Source: Apium graveolens (lineage: Eukaryota; Streptophyta; Magnoliopsida; Apiales; Apiaceae). From it: DNA of 64,000 nt. Shown here piece by piece: positions 1 to 12,300 of the stretch. Under the pieces are notes generated by a model. It was not told the DNA's origin. It saw only the letters and a program-made list of their open reading frames with translations, and did no database searches. Made by a program: the position numbers and the translations under genes. Numbering within the stretch: position 1 is the stretch's first letter; the number at the start of each line of letters is the position of its first letter. Location: positions 174,202,790 to 174,266,789 of the forward strand of contig NC_133647.1 of assembly GCF_009905375.1 (NCBI RefSeq). Reading direction: 5' to 3'.

Positions 1-641
1 AACTAAACTAATTATATTAAAACAGAGTACGTCACAAGAGTAAATAAGTTAAAGCAAGAAAACTAGCATCCAATGTTACAACGAAACAAAAATCACAAGA
101 ATATATGCTTCCTCTTTCGTTGCGGTGTGCTAAATCGGTCTTCTTCCTTATCTCCTTTGCTTCTTGCGCAAAACACAATCTAAAACATAATCTCCTTCTT
201 ATTCTTTATGAAAACGTCTCAAATCTACTTATATAATAGTCCCATAAAACTCAGATTACATAGAAGTTGGAAGCCAAACAGAAGTAGAAGTCTAAAATAA
301 TTCAGCTTTTTCCCCGACCCTGCGCGGCCGCTCAGCATTTTTGCGCGGGCGCGCAAGGCTGCTGCGCGGCCGCTCAGCATTGCTGCGCGGGCGCGCAGGA
401 CCCTACTGGAAAAATTCCAGGTTTGCTCCGTTTCTTCGCCGTAATCTGCCCGTTCTTTTCCTCTCTCAATGGTGAACACATGCCAAGGCTTATTCTTGAT
501 GATTCCTCCTCCGAAATGCAACTAATACCCTGAAATGCATAAACACTAGAAAAACGCATCAAATACACAAAATACTTGATTTCAAGACACCAATTTAAGC
601 CATTTTAAGACGTTCTAAGTGGTATAAAATACCACTTATCA
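1..641 (-). repeat. 3' LTR of Athila element B (partial)
   Basis: These bases match 8032-8672 without gaps. By eye I count 5 substitutions in 641 positions, which points to a recent insertion. The inner border is the TG...CA terminus, seen on the plus strand as ...CCACTTATCA at 641. It holds a GC-rich duplicated block at about 319-399. Confidence 0.95.
319..399. repeat. GC-rich duplicated motif in the Athila LTR
   Basis: Two consecutive copies of a roughly 45 bp unit built from CTGCGCGGCCGCTCAGCATT followed by TGCGCGGGCGCGCA. The block is repeated in the other LTR at about 8350-8430, and a further half unit lies in the internal region near 1566-1582. It stands out sharply from the AT-rich surroundings and can form strong hairpins. 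Confidence 0.8.
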
Positions 642-656
642 CACCCCCAAACTTAA
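642..656 (-). other. Polypurine tract of element B
   Basis: On the minus strand the sequence just before the 3' LTR is purine-rich (AAGTTTGGGGGTG). This is the expected plus-strand primer site abutting the LTR terminus TGATAAGTGG. Confidence 0.75.
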
Positions 657-1740
657 ATCGATGCTTGTCCTCAAGCGTCACAGACTCAAAACAAAGAAAA
701 ATATGCATGAATGCAATCTATATGAAAATGCAACGATCCCCCTCACTACAATTAACCAACCAAATTGTCACGTCTCAACGAATGCAGTTAGACACTAAAG
801 ATCAATTAACTCATGCAAACAGACATACAGCCAGAAACGTGGTGTGTGCAAATGCTTAACAGATATGCTTCGGAACTAGACCAATTACTATGACTAGACT
901 ATCCTCAAGGCAATCCTACGATTATACAAAGAATAAAAATTCTAGGCACAAAGTGATATACAACACTACAAGAACTCTGGAGCTTACTACGGAATCGTGC
1001 TTTTTATTTACAACTCAAATGCTTATTTGACCGTGCAATGAGTGAGGTCCACAAAAGACTTATACAATGGTATCCATGTAACGAGCGTTAGGTTAGCGGA
1101 TCCCAGACTCTAAAAGCCTTAGGTCACTAGGCACAAAGTCCCCTAAGAACTTAATAACTCGAATATCAAAGAGCCCACTCTTGATCAATTATGTAAAATA
1201 TATATATATATATATATTTTTTTTTTCTTCTGAGCAAGTGCATTTCTCTCCATCTTGATCAACCCTAAACTACTCGCATAACATGCGAGCCGGCTACTAG
1301 CCATTTGACGCCTAGCCACAACTAGCAACAAATTCCATTTTTACTCCATTTTTTTTTCTTTTTCATGCCTTTACCACTAAGAACCTATTATCAAATTCTA
1401 AGCATAATAAATAGATTATCCTCGAAAATACTCAGATCATAACAACAATCTAACCCTTAAGCATTCTCTAAGACTTAGTGAAAATACAAGTGCTTCTAGC
1501 ATGCATATCAACCTACACAACTTAATAACACTTTAATGCTATCACTACACTCGAGAATGCGCATAGCTGCGCGGGCGCGCAGAGGGTCTCTGGAAAATTT
1601 TTTTTTCAGCCCCTTTTTTCTGATTTTTTTGTGTTTTTGGATAGGTTATTAACTTCTAAGGGTTCCTGTAACAATAATTCATGGGTTGCCTCCCACGCAT
1701 CGCTTCTTTTTCGTCATTAGCTTGACGTTCCGTACCTTTC
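657..1740 (-). other. Non-coding 3' internal region of Athila element B
   Basis: About 1.1 kb between the end of pol and the polypurine tract. Many Athila elements carry an env-like ORF here, but no supported ORF is visible. The stretch contains a TA microsatellite followed by a T tract (about 1198-1230), T-rich tracts, and one half copy of the GC-rich LTR motif near 1566. Confidence 0.6.
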
Positions 1741-4305
1741 TCAAGTAGTCAACAAAATGGCACTAACCACCTCTCGGTTTGCCATGTCCCCATAGTAGTG
1801 CTTCAACCACTGACCGTTAACCTTGAATGCTTGGTCCGAATCATTCTCAAAAATTTCCACCGCTCCATGTGGAAACACAGTTTTGACAATAAAAGGTCCA
1901 GACCACCTTGATTTCAACTTCCCAGGAAAAAGTTGGAGCCGAGAGTTGAATAACAGAACTTGTTGCCCTGGCACAAATAACTTAGGATGTAGCTTCCTAT
2001 CGTGCCACCTCTTCACCTTTTCCTTATACATTTTTTTATTCTCGTACGCTTGAAGTCGAAATTCATCAAGTTCATTAAGCTGAAGCATTCTTTTCTTACC
2101 AGCTGCATCTAAATCCAGGTTCAATTTCTTCAATGCCCAGTAGGCCTTATGCTCAAGCTCCGCCGGTAGATGACATCCCTTACCGTACACCAACTGAAAC
2201 GGTGACATCCCAAGGGGAGTTTTGTATGCTGTTCTGTAAGCCCAAACAGCTTCATCGAGCTTTAAAGACCAATCCTTCCTTGACGGACAAACAACCTTCT
2301 CTAGAATGCGCTTTATCTCTCTGTTAGACACTTCCGCTTGACCATTTGTTTGCGGATGATAGGCAGTAGCTACTCGATGATTCATATTATAACGCTGCAT
2401 CATAGAAGTGAACTTACGGTTGCAAAAATGAGATCCTTCATCACTTATGATTACCCGAGGCGTTCCAAACCTTGTGAAAATTTGCTTATGAAGAAAATTT
2501 AGCACTGCCTTTGCATCATTTGTCGGTAAAGCTTTAACTTCGACCCATTTTGAGACATAATCGACTGCCAGCAAGATGTATTGATTATTGCAAGACGAGA
2601 TAAAAGGCCCCATGAAATCGATTCCCCATACATCAAAGACCTCGACTTCAAGCATCACATTTAATGGCATCTCATCCTTCCTTGACAAATTTCCCACTCT
2701 TTGGCAACTATCACACCTTAAAATAAACTGATGAGCATCCTTGAACAAAGTAGGCCAGAAAAAACCTGCTTGCAGAATACGAGCTGCCGTCTTCTCACCT
2801 CCATAGTGTCCACCATAAACCGTGGAATGGCATTCTCGTAATATCCCCTCTGTCTCACAGAACGGGATACATCTCCTGATGATCTGATCAGCTCCCTGTC
2901 TAAACAAATATGGTTCATCCCACATATACCACTTCACCTCATGCAGAAACTTCTTCTTCTGAGCGGATGTCAAATTAAGCGGCATTATATTGCTGACAAG
3001 ATAGTTTACAATATCTGCAAACCATGGTTCTTCCTCCTGAATTGCAAACAACTGCTCATCCGGAAAAGATTCATTGATTAACGTCCTATCTTGTGAAGTA
3101 GAATCGGGATTCTCCAACCTAGAGAGATGGTCAGCTACTTGATTCTCAGTACCTTTTCTATCTTTGATCTCTAACTCAAATTCCTGAAGTAAAAGCACCC
3201 AACGAATGAGTCTCGGCTTCGAATCCTTCTTAGAAACCAGATAACGAATAGCTGCATGATCAGTGAATACTGTTACTTTCGTACCAAGCAGATAAGATCG
3301 AAATTTCTCAAAGCCAAAGACTATAGCCAAAAGCTCCTTCTCAGTAGTGGTATAGTTCAATTGGGCCCCATTTAAAGTCTTACTCGCATGGTAGACCACA
3401 TGGAAGAGATTTTTCTTGCCCTGTCCCAGAACTGCACCTACCGCATAGTCACTCGCATAACACATCATCTCAAACGGTTCTGTCCAATCTGGTGTTGTAA
3501 TAACTGGTGCCGTGATCAAACTCCCCTTGAGAGTCTCGAATGCTGCCAAACATTCATCATCAAATTTAAAAGGCACATCTTTCTCAAGTAAATTGCACAA
3601 TGGCTTAGATATCTTTGAAAAGTCCTTGATGAATCGCCGATAAAAACCCGCATGACCGAGAAAACTACGGATTCCTTTCACCGAATTAGGTGGGGGAAGA
3701 TTTTCAATGACTCCCACCTTGGCCTTGTCCACCTCCAGACCTTTGCTAGAGACCTTATGCCCAAGGATAATGCCTTCACGCACCATAAAATGACATTTCT
3801 CCCAATTAAGCACCAAATTAGTTTCCACGCATCTTTTGAGTACGGCGCGCAGATTATTCAAACATTCATCATATGAGTGTCCAAAGACGGAGAAGTCATC
3901 CATGAACACTTCGACGTTATTTCCAATCATGTCAGAGAATATAGCCATCATACATCTCTGAAAGGTGGCCGGGGCGCCACATAACCCAAACGAAACTCTA
4001 CGAAAGGCAAATGTGCCAAATGGACAAGTGAAGGTAGTCTTTTCCTGATCCTCTGGTGCAATACAAATCTGATTATACCCGGAATAACCATCCAGAAGAC
4101 AAAAATACTCATGTCCCGCCAATCTGTCAAGCATTTGATCAATGAATGGGAGAGGGAAGTGATCCTTCCTTGTGGCTTTGTTCAATTTTCTATAATCCAT
4201 GCATACTCTCCATCCTGTAACTGTTCGAGTAGGGATGAGCTCATTCTTTTCATTTGCGACCACAGTGATACCTCCTTTCTTAGGTACACATTGCACGGGG
4301 CTCAC
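1741..4305 (-). pseudogene. Athila pol: reverse transcriptase, RNase H, integrase
   Basis: An 854-codon open stretch. The first ~210 residues are reverse transcriptase with GYSGYNQI and the catalytic FMDD box at residues ~134-137. RNase H follows ([40 protein letters not shown]). Integrase has its zinc-binding part (H...[10 protein letters not shown]...CDSCQR) and the DDE triad regions ([37 protein letters not shown]). It would copy the RNA into DNA and insert it. The domains look intact, but the reading frame does not join the upstream gag-protease frame: about 15 codons that normally link them are missing and the frames overlap at 4302-4305. That makes this copy defective. The start given is only the first ATG of the open stretch. 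Confidence 0.93.
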
Positions 4306-5993
4306 CCTCTTTTCAGAATTTCTTTCTTCACCACCTCCTTCATGATCGGGTTCAGTCTTCGCTGCTGTTCCACAGTTGGCTTACTACCTTCCTCTAACAG
4401 AATTTTATGCATACAATATGAAGGACTTATCCCCTTGATGTCTGCTATGGTCCATCCTATAGCCGATTTGAATTCTCTCAAAATCCTTAAGAGCTTGTCT
4501 TCCTCACTACCTGAAAGGTCAGCTGAAATAATAACAGGTAACGTAGATGAATCACCTAAAAAAGCATACCTCAAGTGTTCAGGTAATGGTTTGAGCTCCA
4601 AGATGGGTGCTTCCTCTATTGATGGTTTGAGCTTCCCTTCAGCATTCTTAAGGTCAGAAGTACCAAGAGATTCAAATGGTATGTCGAGCTTTCGCTTCCA
4701 TGGAGAAGCATTCAGATATTGTAATTGCTCGTTGCTATCTTCATCATCACTGTCAAATTCCCCCACTAAGGCCTTTTCCAATGCATCAGACATTAGCATG
4801 TGATCGAGTTCCGAAGTAACCGCAGAATCAATCACATCCACTTTTAAGCACTCCTCATCTTCTGTAGGGAATTTCATTGCCTTGAATACGTTGAAGGTCA
4901 CATCCTGATCTTGGACCCGCATAGTAAGTTCCCCTTTTTGCACATCTATCAAGGTACGGCCAGTAGCCAAGAAAGGCCTCCCCAAGATTATGGGAATCTT
5001 CTTATCTTCCTCAAAATCCAGAATAACAAAATCAGCAGGAAAGAAGAGCTTATCCACCTTGACGAGCACATCCTCAACTATGCCCCTTGGGTAAGTAATG
5101 GAACGGTCAGCCAATTGTAGCGACATGTATGTGGGTTTTGGATCAGGCAGATCCAGCTTTTTAAAGATCGACAACGGCATCAGATTAATGCTTGCTCCCA
5201 AATCAAAAAGGCACTTGTCAAAAGTTAGATTGCCAATGGTACAAGGAATGGTGAAGCTTCCTGGATCTTTCAGTTTTGGTAGTAACTTTTGCTGCAGAAC
5301 AGCGCTGCATTCTTCCGTGAGAGTAACGGTTTCAAGGTCATCCAGTTTCACCTTCCTTGAAAGAATAGTCTTCATAAACTTCGCATAACTAGGCATTTGT
5401 TCCAGAGCCTCAGCGAAAGGTATATTGATGTGAAGTTTCTTGAACACCTCCAGAAACTTCCCGAACTGTCTATCCAGCTTTTGTTGCTGCAATCTCTTAG
5501 GAAAAGGTGGTGGAGGATAGAGCTGTTTCTCCCCTGTATTAGCCTCAGGCAGAGTGTGTTCAACAGTAGTCTTCTTTGGTTCCGCCACTTTCTCCTTTTG
5601 CTTAGATTCTTCATCTCTAACTTCAGCTTCGACTTCTTTTGCCTTTTCAGCATCAGCTACTTTTCCAGACCTTAAGGTAATAGCCTTGACTTGCTCTTTA
5701 GCTTCCTTCCTACCTGGTACTTCCGTTTCACTGGGAAGAGTGCCAGGTTGACGATTGAGCACTGCATTGGCTAATTGACCGATTTGATTTTCCAAGGTCT
5801 TGATAGAAACTGCCTGACTCTTGCACAACAGCTTAAGTTCCTCAAAATCAGCACTAGTAGGTGCAGCTGCACTTCCCTGTTGAGGATATGATTGTCTTGT
5901 AGCATACTGCTGTGGTTGCTGGAATCCAGGTGGCTTAAACTGTTTACTCACTCCTTGCTGATATGGTGGCTGAATAGCATTCTGATTATTTCC
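4302..5993 (-). pseudogene. Athila gag C-terminus and aspartic protease
   Basis: This part continues the gag frame after an in-frame TGA at 5994-5996. It begins with a Gln/Pro-rich stretch, then a lysine/glutamate-rich linker (EAEVRDEESKQKEKVAEPKK), then the retropepsin domain with the Athila-type active site CLFDLGASINLMPLSIF and the later strand IILGRPFLATG. It ends in KKEILKRG, directly before the place where the conserved link into reverse transcriptase has been deleted. The protease would cut the polyprotein into its mature parts. The active site looks intact. Confidence 0.88.
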
Positions 5994-7067
5994 TCAGCTG
6001 AAATTTGGATGATTTTTGTTGTTAGGATGATAGGTCGCTGGCACAGGCTGCTGTTGTCGCTGATAATTATTCACATACTGAACAGATTCGTTGACAAGAG
6101 AACACTGATCCGTAGCATGAGAACCTGCACAAAGCTCACAAACCATAGCTATTTGATTAACTCCATACGTAGCCAAAGAATCAACCTTCATTGATAGCGC
6201 TTGGAGCTGGGCTGCAATAGCGGTGGCTGCATCAACTTCCAGAATACCTGCTACCTTTCCTGACGTCATCCTCTGAGTTGGGTTTTGATGCTCATTTGCA
6301 GCCATCATCTCGATAAGATTATACGCCTCAGTATAGCTTTTAGCCCATAAGGCGCCTCCAGCTGCTGCATCGAGCATGGGCCGAGATTGGGCCCCCAAAC
6401 CATTATAAAAACCAGTGATTACCATCCAATCCGGCATTCCATGATGTGGACATTTTCTCAACATTTCCTTGTACCGTTCCCAAGCCTCGCACATAGATTC
6501 TGTAGGTTGCTGTGCAAACTGAGTAAGAGCACTCCTCATAGCAGCAGTCTTTGCCATTGGATAAAACTTCACCAGAAACTTTTGCGCAAGATCTTGCCAC
6601 ATAGTGATGGACCCGGCTGGTTCAGAATGTAACCAGTCTTTAGCCTTATCCCTCAGTGAGAATGGGAAAAGCCTCAACTTGATAGCCTCATCAGTCACGC
6701 CATTATACTTAAAAGTGCTGCAGATCTCGACAAAATTCCTTATGTGCATGTTGGGGTCTTCAGTTGCCGCTCCTCCAAAAGAAACAGAATTCTGCACCAT
6801 CTGAATAGTGCCCGGCTTGATTTCAAAGGTGTTAGCTTGAATAGCCGGATGAAGGATGCTTGACTGAATGTCATCAATTTTAGGCCGAGAAAAATCCATA
6901 AGAGCTGGATCAGCTTGAACAATACGATCTCCCATGTTTACTGGTTCTTTCTGCTCAGTTCCTGAATCCGAATCCTCAAAATCTAACTTCTCCGGAGTAT
7001 CAAGAACTTCGTCTTTCTCCTCAGCTGTATCTAAGGTCCTCTTGCGAGCACGAGAACGAGTTTGCAT
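5994..7067 (-). pseudogene. Athila gag (capsid region)
   Basis: A 357-codon ORF starting MQTRSRARKRTLD, the first ATG downstream of the primer site. It contains the retrotransposon gag core (LRLFPFSLRDKAKDWLHS, FLVKFYPMAKT), which builds the virus-like particle. Near the C-terminus there is a CELCAGSHATDQC zinc knuckle. The frame is the same as the following protease part, and only the TGA at 5994-5996 separates them. A single G-to-A change in a tryptophan codon would explain it. Confidence 0.88.
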
Positions 7068-7184
7068 AAACGCTTGCTAAAGTACCTGAAACACAACCGA
7101 AAAGAGTAATTAACTACTACGTCCTAATCACTGAGTCCTAATGACCAATGATGGTAAGTACATAAACTAAACAAATACGCCGAG

Positions 7185-7202
7185 TCCCCGGCAGCGGCGC
7201 CA
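7185..7202 (-). other. Primer binding site of element B (tRNA-Asp-like)
   Basis: Minus strand TGGCGCCGCTGCCGGGGA lies 6 bases inside the 5' LTR terminus. It resembles the TGGCGCCGTTGCCGGGGA site found in Athila elements and thought to pair with the 3' end of tRNA-Asp. Confidence 0.8.
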
Positions 7203-7208
7203 AAAACT

Positions 7209-8672
7209 TGTTAGGGCGAAATCACGCACTAATATTCACGCAAGTATACGCGTTCGCAAGTAATATAGAATATTTTATAGTTCGTTCCCTCAGAGACTCA
7301 GACTAAGTTTTTGTCTAATTAAACTCACTCACCAATGTATGATTACTTCTCAATGTTAAGATAATAACACTTAAAATTGTTGATTAAATATTAACTATAA
7401 TTAACTACTTAATTAACCACTTAACTAACACTTCAATTTATCAATAATAAAACACTCATGAGATCATAACTTCATTATTACTTCCTTCTATAGCCATTAT
7501 TATTACCTTTAGCATGTGACAGTGATGACATTAATCGAATAACACGAAACTGATAAAAGCCAACTTTCATTGTACTAATACCATTCTACCAAACATCCAC
7601 AATTAAGATAGAAGTTGAATAGTCATCAATTATGTTGAGTTCCTATATGTCTACAGAAATTGACAACCCAACAATTTAAGCACAAGTTATTCCTTTTGAT
7701 TACATAGGGCAAATAAAACTGTTAGAATTACCCACTAATCATGCACAACGTACATGAACCTATGCTAGCATGGCAAGTTCTAAATCTCAAGATCCACCGT
7801 CGCTTCACAAGAGATTAACACCTTATCTTATATGTTCACGACGCACATAAGACGAATACGCACAACCAATACTAGATATCATGCAATCATCACACACTAA
7901 AGTATTAAACAATTAACTAAAGAATTCCATAATAAATCCGTTGCAACCCCATGATCACGATTAGCCCATAATAGAACTTATCGCCATCATGGGTTCATAT
8001 GAAATCATGATAAACAACACAAGAAAATAATAACTAAACTAATTATATTAAAACAGAGTACGTCACAAGAGTAAATAAGTTAAAGCAAGAAAACTAGCAT
8101 CCAACGTTACAACGAAACAAAAATCACAAGAATATATGCTTTCTCTTTCGTTGCGGTGTGCTAAATCGGTCTTCTTCCTTATCTCCTTTGCTTCTTGCGC
8201 AAAACACAATCTAAAACATAATCTCCTTCTTATTCTTTATGAAAACGTCTCAAATCTACTTATATAATAGTCCCATAAAACTCAGATTACATAGAAGTTG
8301 GAAGCCAAACAGAAGTAGAAGTCTAAAATAATTCAGCTTTTTCCCCGACCCTGCGCGGCCGCTCAGCATTTCTGCGCGGGCGCGCAAGGCTGCTGCGCGG
8401 CCGCTCAGCATTGCTGCGCGGGCGCGCAGGACCCTACTGGAAAAATTCCAGGTTTGCTCCGTTTATTCGCCGTAATCTGCCCGTTCTTTTCCTCTCTCAA
8501 TGGTGAACACATGCCAAGGCTTATTCTTGATGATTCCTCCTTCGAAATGCAACTAATACCCTGAAATGCATAAACACTAGAAAAACGCATCAAATACACA
8601 AAATACTTGATTTCAAGACACCAATTTAAGCCATTTTAAGACGTTCTAAGTGGTATAAAATACCACTTATCA
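7209..8672 (-). repeat. 5' LTR of Athila element B
   Basis: This LTR is 1464 bp with TG...CA ends (minus strand TGATAAGTGG ... CGCCCTAACA). The stretch 8032-8672 matches the partial 3' LTR at 1-641. The outer end abuts copia integrase sequence. Confidence 0.93.
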
Positions 8673-8675
8673 TAA

Positions 8676-9387
8676 GGTACTTAAACGATTGAAATCTGAT
8701 AGAGGTGGTGAGTATACGAGTAACACTTTTAATGAATTTTGTGCAAACAATGGTATAGTTCATGAAGTTTCTCCACCATACACACCTGAGTCCAATGGGT
8801 TTGCTGAGCGAAAGAACTGGACATTTAAAGATATGATTAATAGTATGCTTATTAACTCTGGGTTGCCTAAATACATGTGGGGAGAGGCTCTAAATACGGC
8901 GTGCCATATTTTGAATAGAGTCCCTCTGAAACACATAGATAAGACACCCTTGGAGTTATAGAAAGGCAGGATGACTAGTATTAAGTATCTTCGTGTGTGG
9001 GCATGCCTTGCTAAGGTGCTTGTTCCTGAACACAAGAGAAACAAACTAGGTCCGAAAACTGTTGACTGTATCTTTCTGGGCTATCTTAAAACCACTACAG
9101 CTATGAGATTTTTGGTATTAAAATCTGACATAGCTGGTATAATGGCAAACACGATAGTTGAATTTTGAGATGCTACATCTTTGAGGATGTCTACCCTATG
9201 AAGACTGGAATTCCTGAAAAGACTTCTGAGGAAGATCCTACTCATACATCGAGTTCTATTCCTTATCATGTGGAAAAGATGACAAATATGGGGGCGGAAT
9301 CTAGTAGTAGCTCTACTCCCAAGGAAGTAGAGGAACCAAGGTGAAGTAAGCGTGCAAAGGTAGTTAGGGATTTTGGAGGTGATTTTA
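8676..9387 (+). pseudogene. Copia A integrase fragment
   Basis: The translation shows the copia integrase core: KSDRGGEYTSNTFNEFC with the second catalytic Asp, then SPPYTPESNGFAERKN with the catalytic Glu, then LNTACHILNRVPLKH and the C-terminal LAKVLVPEHKR region. The first part of the domain is absent because Athila B interrupts it. In-frame stops occur at 8959-8961 (probably from TGG) and near 9166-9168, and a one-base loss follows near 9177. A serine/glutamate-rich linker towards reverse transcriptase ends where element C begins. Confidence 0.88.
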
Positions 9388-12300
9388 TGTAATAACCCCA
9401 ATTTTTGGAAAAATTTTGAAACCCTTATGAATAGTGTTTTTGCTGAATGAGAAAACTTTTCACGCCACACTAGGTAGGGGTTCTTTTATGGATATTCTGA
9501 GATTTTATTGGCACTCTATATGACATATAAGTGTATGTACAGATTGTCAGAATCCAATTCCGAACACTTTGATTTTTCCCGGAAATCCACTAGATACAGA
9601 AAGAATTGACTATAAGGTAACAGGATAAAAAGGATTTAAATTAAAGGATTATAAGAGAGGATCATAAAAGGAATATAATGTATTGATAAAGGTTAAGGAA
9701 ACCCAAGTAATAAGATCCCGGGTATGATCCCTCAAACGAGAAACGAGAACGAAAGTTAAGCGAACCATATAACAGATCAGCGGTCATTAGGCAAACAATT
9801 AGAAGCTAATCAAAGGGATTAGTGGGGGTGATGTCATCAAACCAATAGGAAGAGGACAAAGGAGGGAGGGTGACATCACTTGATGATGTAAGCATGACAT
9901 GGGGGGGAGGAAGTGTGGTTGAATGATAACCACACAAAATCAAGGTTAATTAGGTAATTAACCTAAAACAAATCAAAATTCAACCAACCAAGCCAAACAT
10001 TTCATTTTTCACCAAACAAAACACAAAACACTTCTTTTCTTCATCTTGCTCTCGACTTTTCTTCATAAACCAAGGAGGAAAATTTCAAAAACTCAAGCTA
10101 CACACCTTCATAATTCAAGAGGTTTATTTCTTTAGCTTCCATAATTCATAACTAAGATGAGCCATAAGTTTAAGCTCAAGATTCCATGTTTAACATAGCT
10201 AATCAATTCATCAAAGTTCTTGGTCAATAGTGTTTTTCAAGAACTAAAATTTGTGTTCTTGAAGTTTTGCTTAGATTAAGCTTGGATAAGGACTTTAAGG
10301 GTGATTCCAAGCCATTCTCTTGATTCTCCACTCTCCAAGGAAGGTATAACCCCTCCAAACCCTAACTTTATTTGAGTAATTAGGTTTAGTTTTGTTGTTA
10401 TAATTCATGAGAGGTTTGCTAGTTGTAAATGTAGAGATTAGTTGATTTTGTGAAGTTTTTGGAGTGGTAGTTCTTGGATCGTTGATTAATGAACTTAAGT
10501 GTAGCTAAATTCAAGTTTAAGAATAAGTATAAATTGTTAATGTTGAGTGTTGGGGCTGTTATGATGTAGTTTGGATGGAGTTTTGATTGGGTTGTGAATT
10601 GGGGTTGAATTGTGGTGGATTTGGAATGGTATAAATTTGGGAAATCGCGTAAACATAGCCGTCGTAATGTCCGATTTACTTTAGACTGCTTTTGTTCATA
10701 ACATTAGGACCCGAGAACTCCCTGCTAGGTTTTGACCATTGCCATGTTTAGATAGTTCATGTTACGATCTTCGTTTGATACATGGTTCGTTTGATTCCGA
10801 TGTACGGTTTAGGAGAAACGATCGTTTTAAGTAACGACGTTTCGCGAACGAAACATTTCCCCTCGCCTTACTTTGAAACCTTGGTTAAAGACCTTAAAGG
10901 ACAAATTGGAGTATGAAACAATTGTGTTAAGTGGATTAGGCAGTTGGTAAGGTACTCGCGAAAGAATCGCCTTAAAACTCGTAATGGTTAATTTATTAAA
11001 AATAGTGGAGCCAAGGGTACTCGAGTGACTTAAGAGAATCAGTAAGCGCAAAACGAGCGTTAGAGTCTAAGTTGGTTAAAGTATAGATTTACAAGTGACT
11101 TTGGTTTAATTCCAACTTACTTGTTGTTTATAGGTTACCAGACTCGTCCCGAGCCATTGTAACCCCCAGTCGCTCAGGCAAGTTTTCTATCCGTTATACT
11201 GTTGTTGTGATGTATACACTTGTATATGCATTATCTTGTGATAGATGCATAATGGTTATTTAGCAAATTCTTGCGATATATTGTAGTATGTAATATGGTA
11301 CATATGCATGCCTGTTTCGTATTCTTGCCATATATATCTGTTGGTTCAGTTGATAATACCTATGTTAGAGAATAGCGGTAATTTGCATATACCCTTAGTA
11401 TAGGGACCCAAAGGTGAAAACATTTTCTAAAACCGGGAGTCGAGGATCCCGAGTAGATTTTATATATATTTATATATATATGGTTATAGTTTTCAAAACT
11501 ATTAATCGAATAAGGTTTATTCGATAACTTTATTTTATTAATGAATATTATCTTGAATATTCATTCGAGGACTTATGACTCCTTTATATTATTTATTGAA
11601 TATTACTGGAATATTCATTTAAGGATGTATGACTCCGTTATTTTATTTAATGAATATTATTTATAATATTCATTCAAGATATTATGACTCCGCTTATTAT
11701 TTAATAATATTCTTTATTTTATTAAAGAATAATGTTTCGATAATCAAACTTATTTTCGATTATTCAAATAAAGATAGTACTTTCGTATAAGTATATCTTT
11801 GGTTATTTAATATCCAATTCAAGTATAAGTTTTACAACATCTACTTCAATTATTTTTATAAAGATTATTCTTTATGGGAATATTATTTAAATAATAATAT
11901 TCAGATATTTTTTTATATATTGGGACTGATTTATTAAATCAGCATCACTCCGAACATTCTTAAAAATGTTTTGCGAGTCTTCAAAATGATTTTTAAAAGT
12001 TAGAGCGGATCCCAAAACTCATTTTTATATTTAAGATCCTCCTTTCGAAGGGGATTTAAATACTCGCTCAAAACCTGAGGGATCCGGCTCTGTGGTGTGT
12101 TTTATATTCGCAATAAGGTTGTTGTCTTGATAAACGAATTTTGATTACTTACCCAACACTCGGGAAGTAAAATTCTTGGAACAAGTTAATCCATTAACAG
12201 GCATCGCCTGGGAAATATCGGTAGTTTTCCTTTCCAACTAGATATGACTTCTTGTTGGAGCCGTATCAACAAGTTTCTACTTGGGGAAAGGGGAGACGAG

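Larger units (their letters stand above)
1..8672 (-). mobile_element. Ty3/gypsy Athila-type LTR retrotransposon B, 3' LTR cut by window edge
   Basis: A nearly complete element read on the minus strand: 5' LTR (7209-8672), tRNA-Asp-like primer site, gag, protease, reverse transcriptase, RNase H, integrase, polypurine tract, and a 3' LTR running off the window. The order protease-RT-RNase H-integrase is that of Ty3/gypsy, and the RT and protease sequences (FMDD, DLGAS) are of Athila type. The copy has one nonsense codon between gag and protease and a short frameshifting deletion before RT, so it is not autonomous as it stands. It lies inside copia element A: copia integrase begins directly at its right border. 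Its left border and target duplication are outside the window. Confidence 0.93.

Noticed and set aside
225..568. Short minus-strand ORFs in the Athila LTR (also 8405-8599)
   Set aside because: They run through the GC-rich repeat block of the LTR and are low-complexity; LTRs of this family are not known to encode proteins.
1195..1230. TA/T tract as a promoter or origin
   Set aside because: A plain microsatellite within the element's 3' internal region, with no supporting elements around it.
4111..4803. A 230-codon plus-strand ORF
   Set aside because: It lies antisense to well-supported Athila protease/RT coding sequence, with no protein family pattern of its own.
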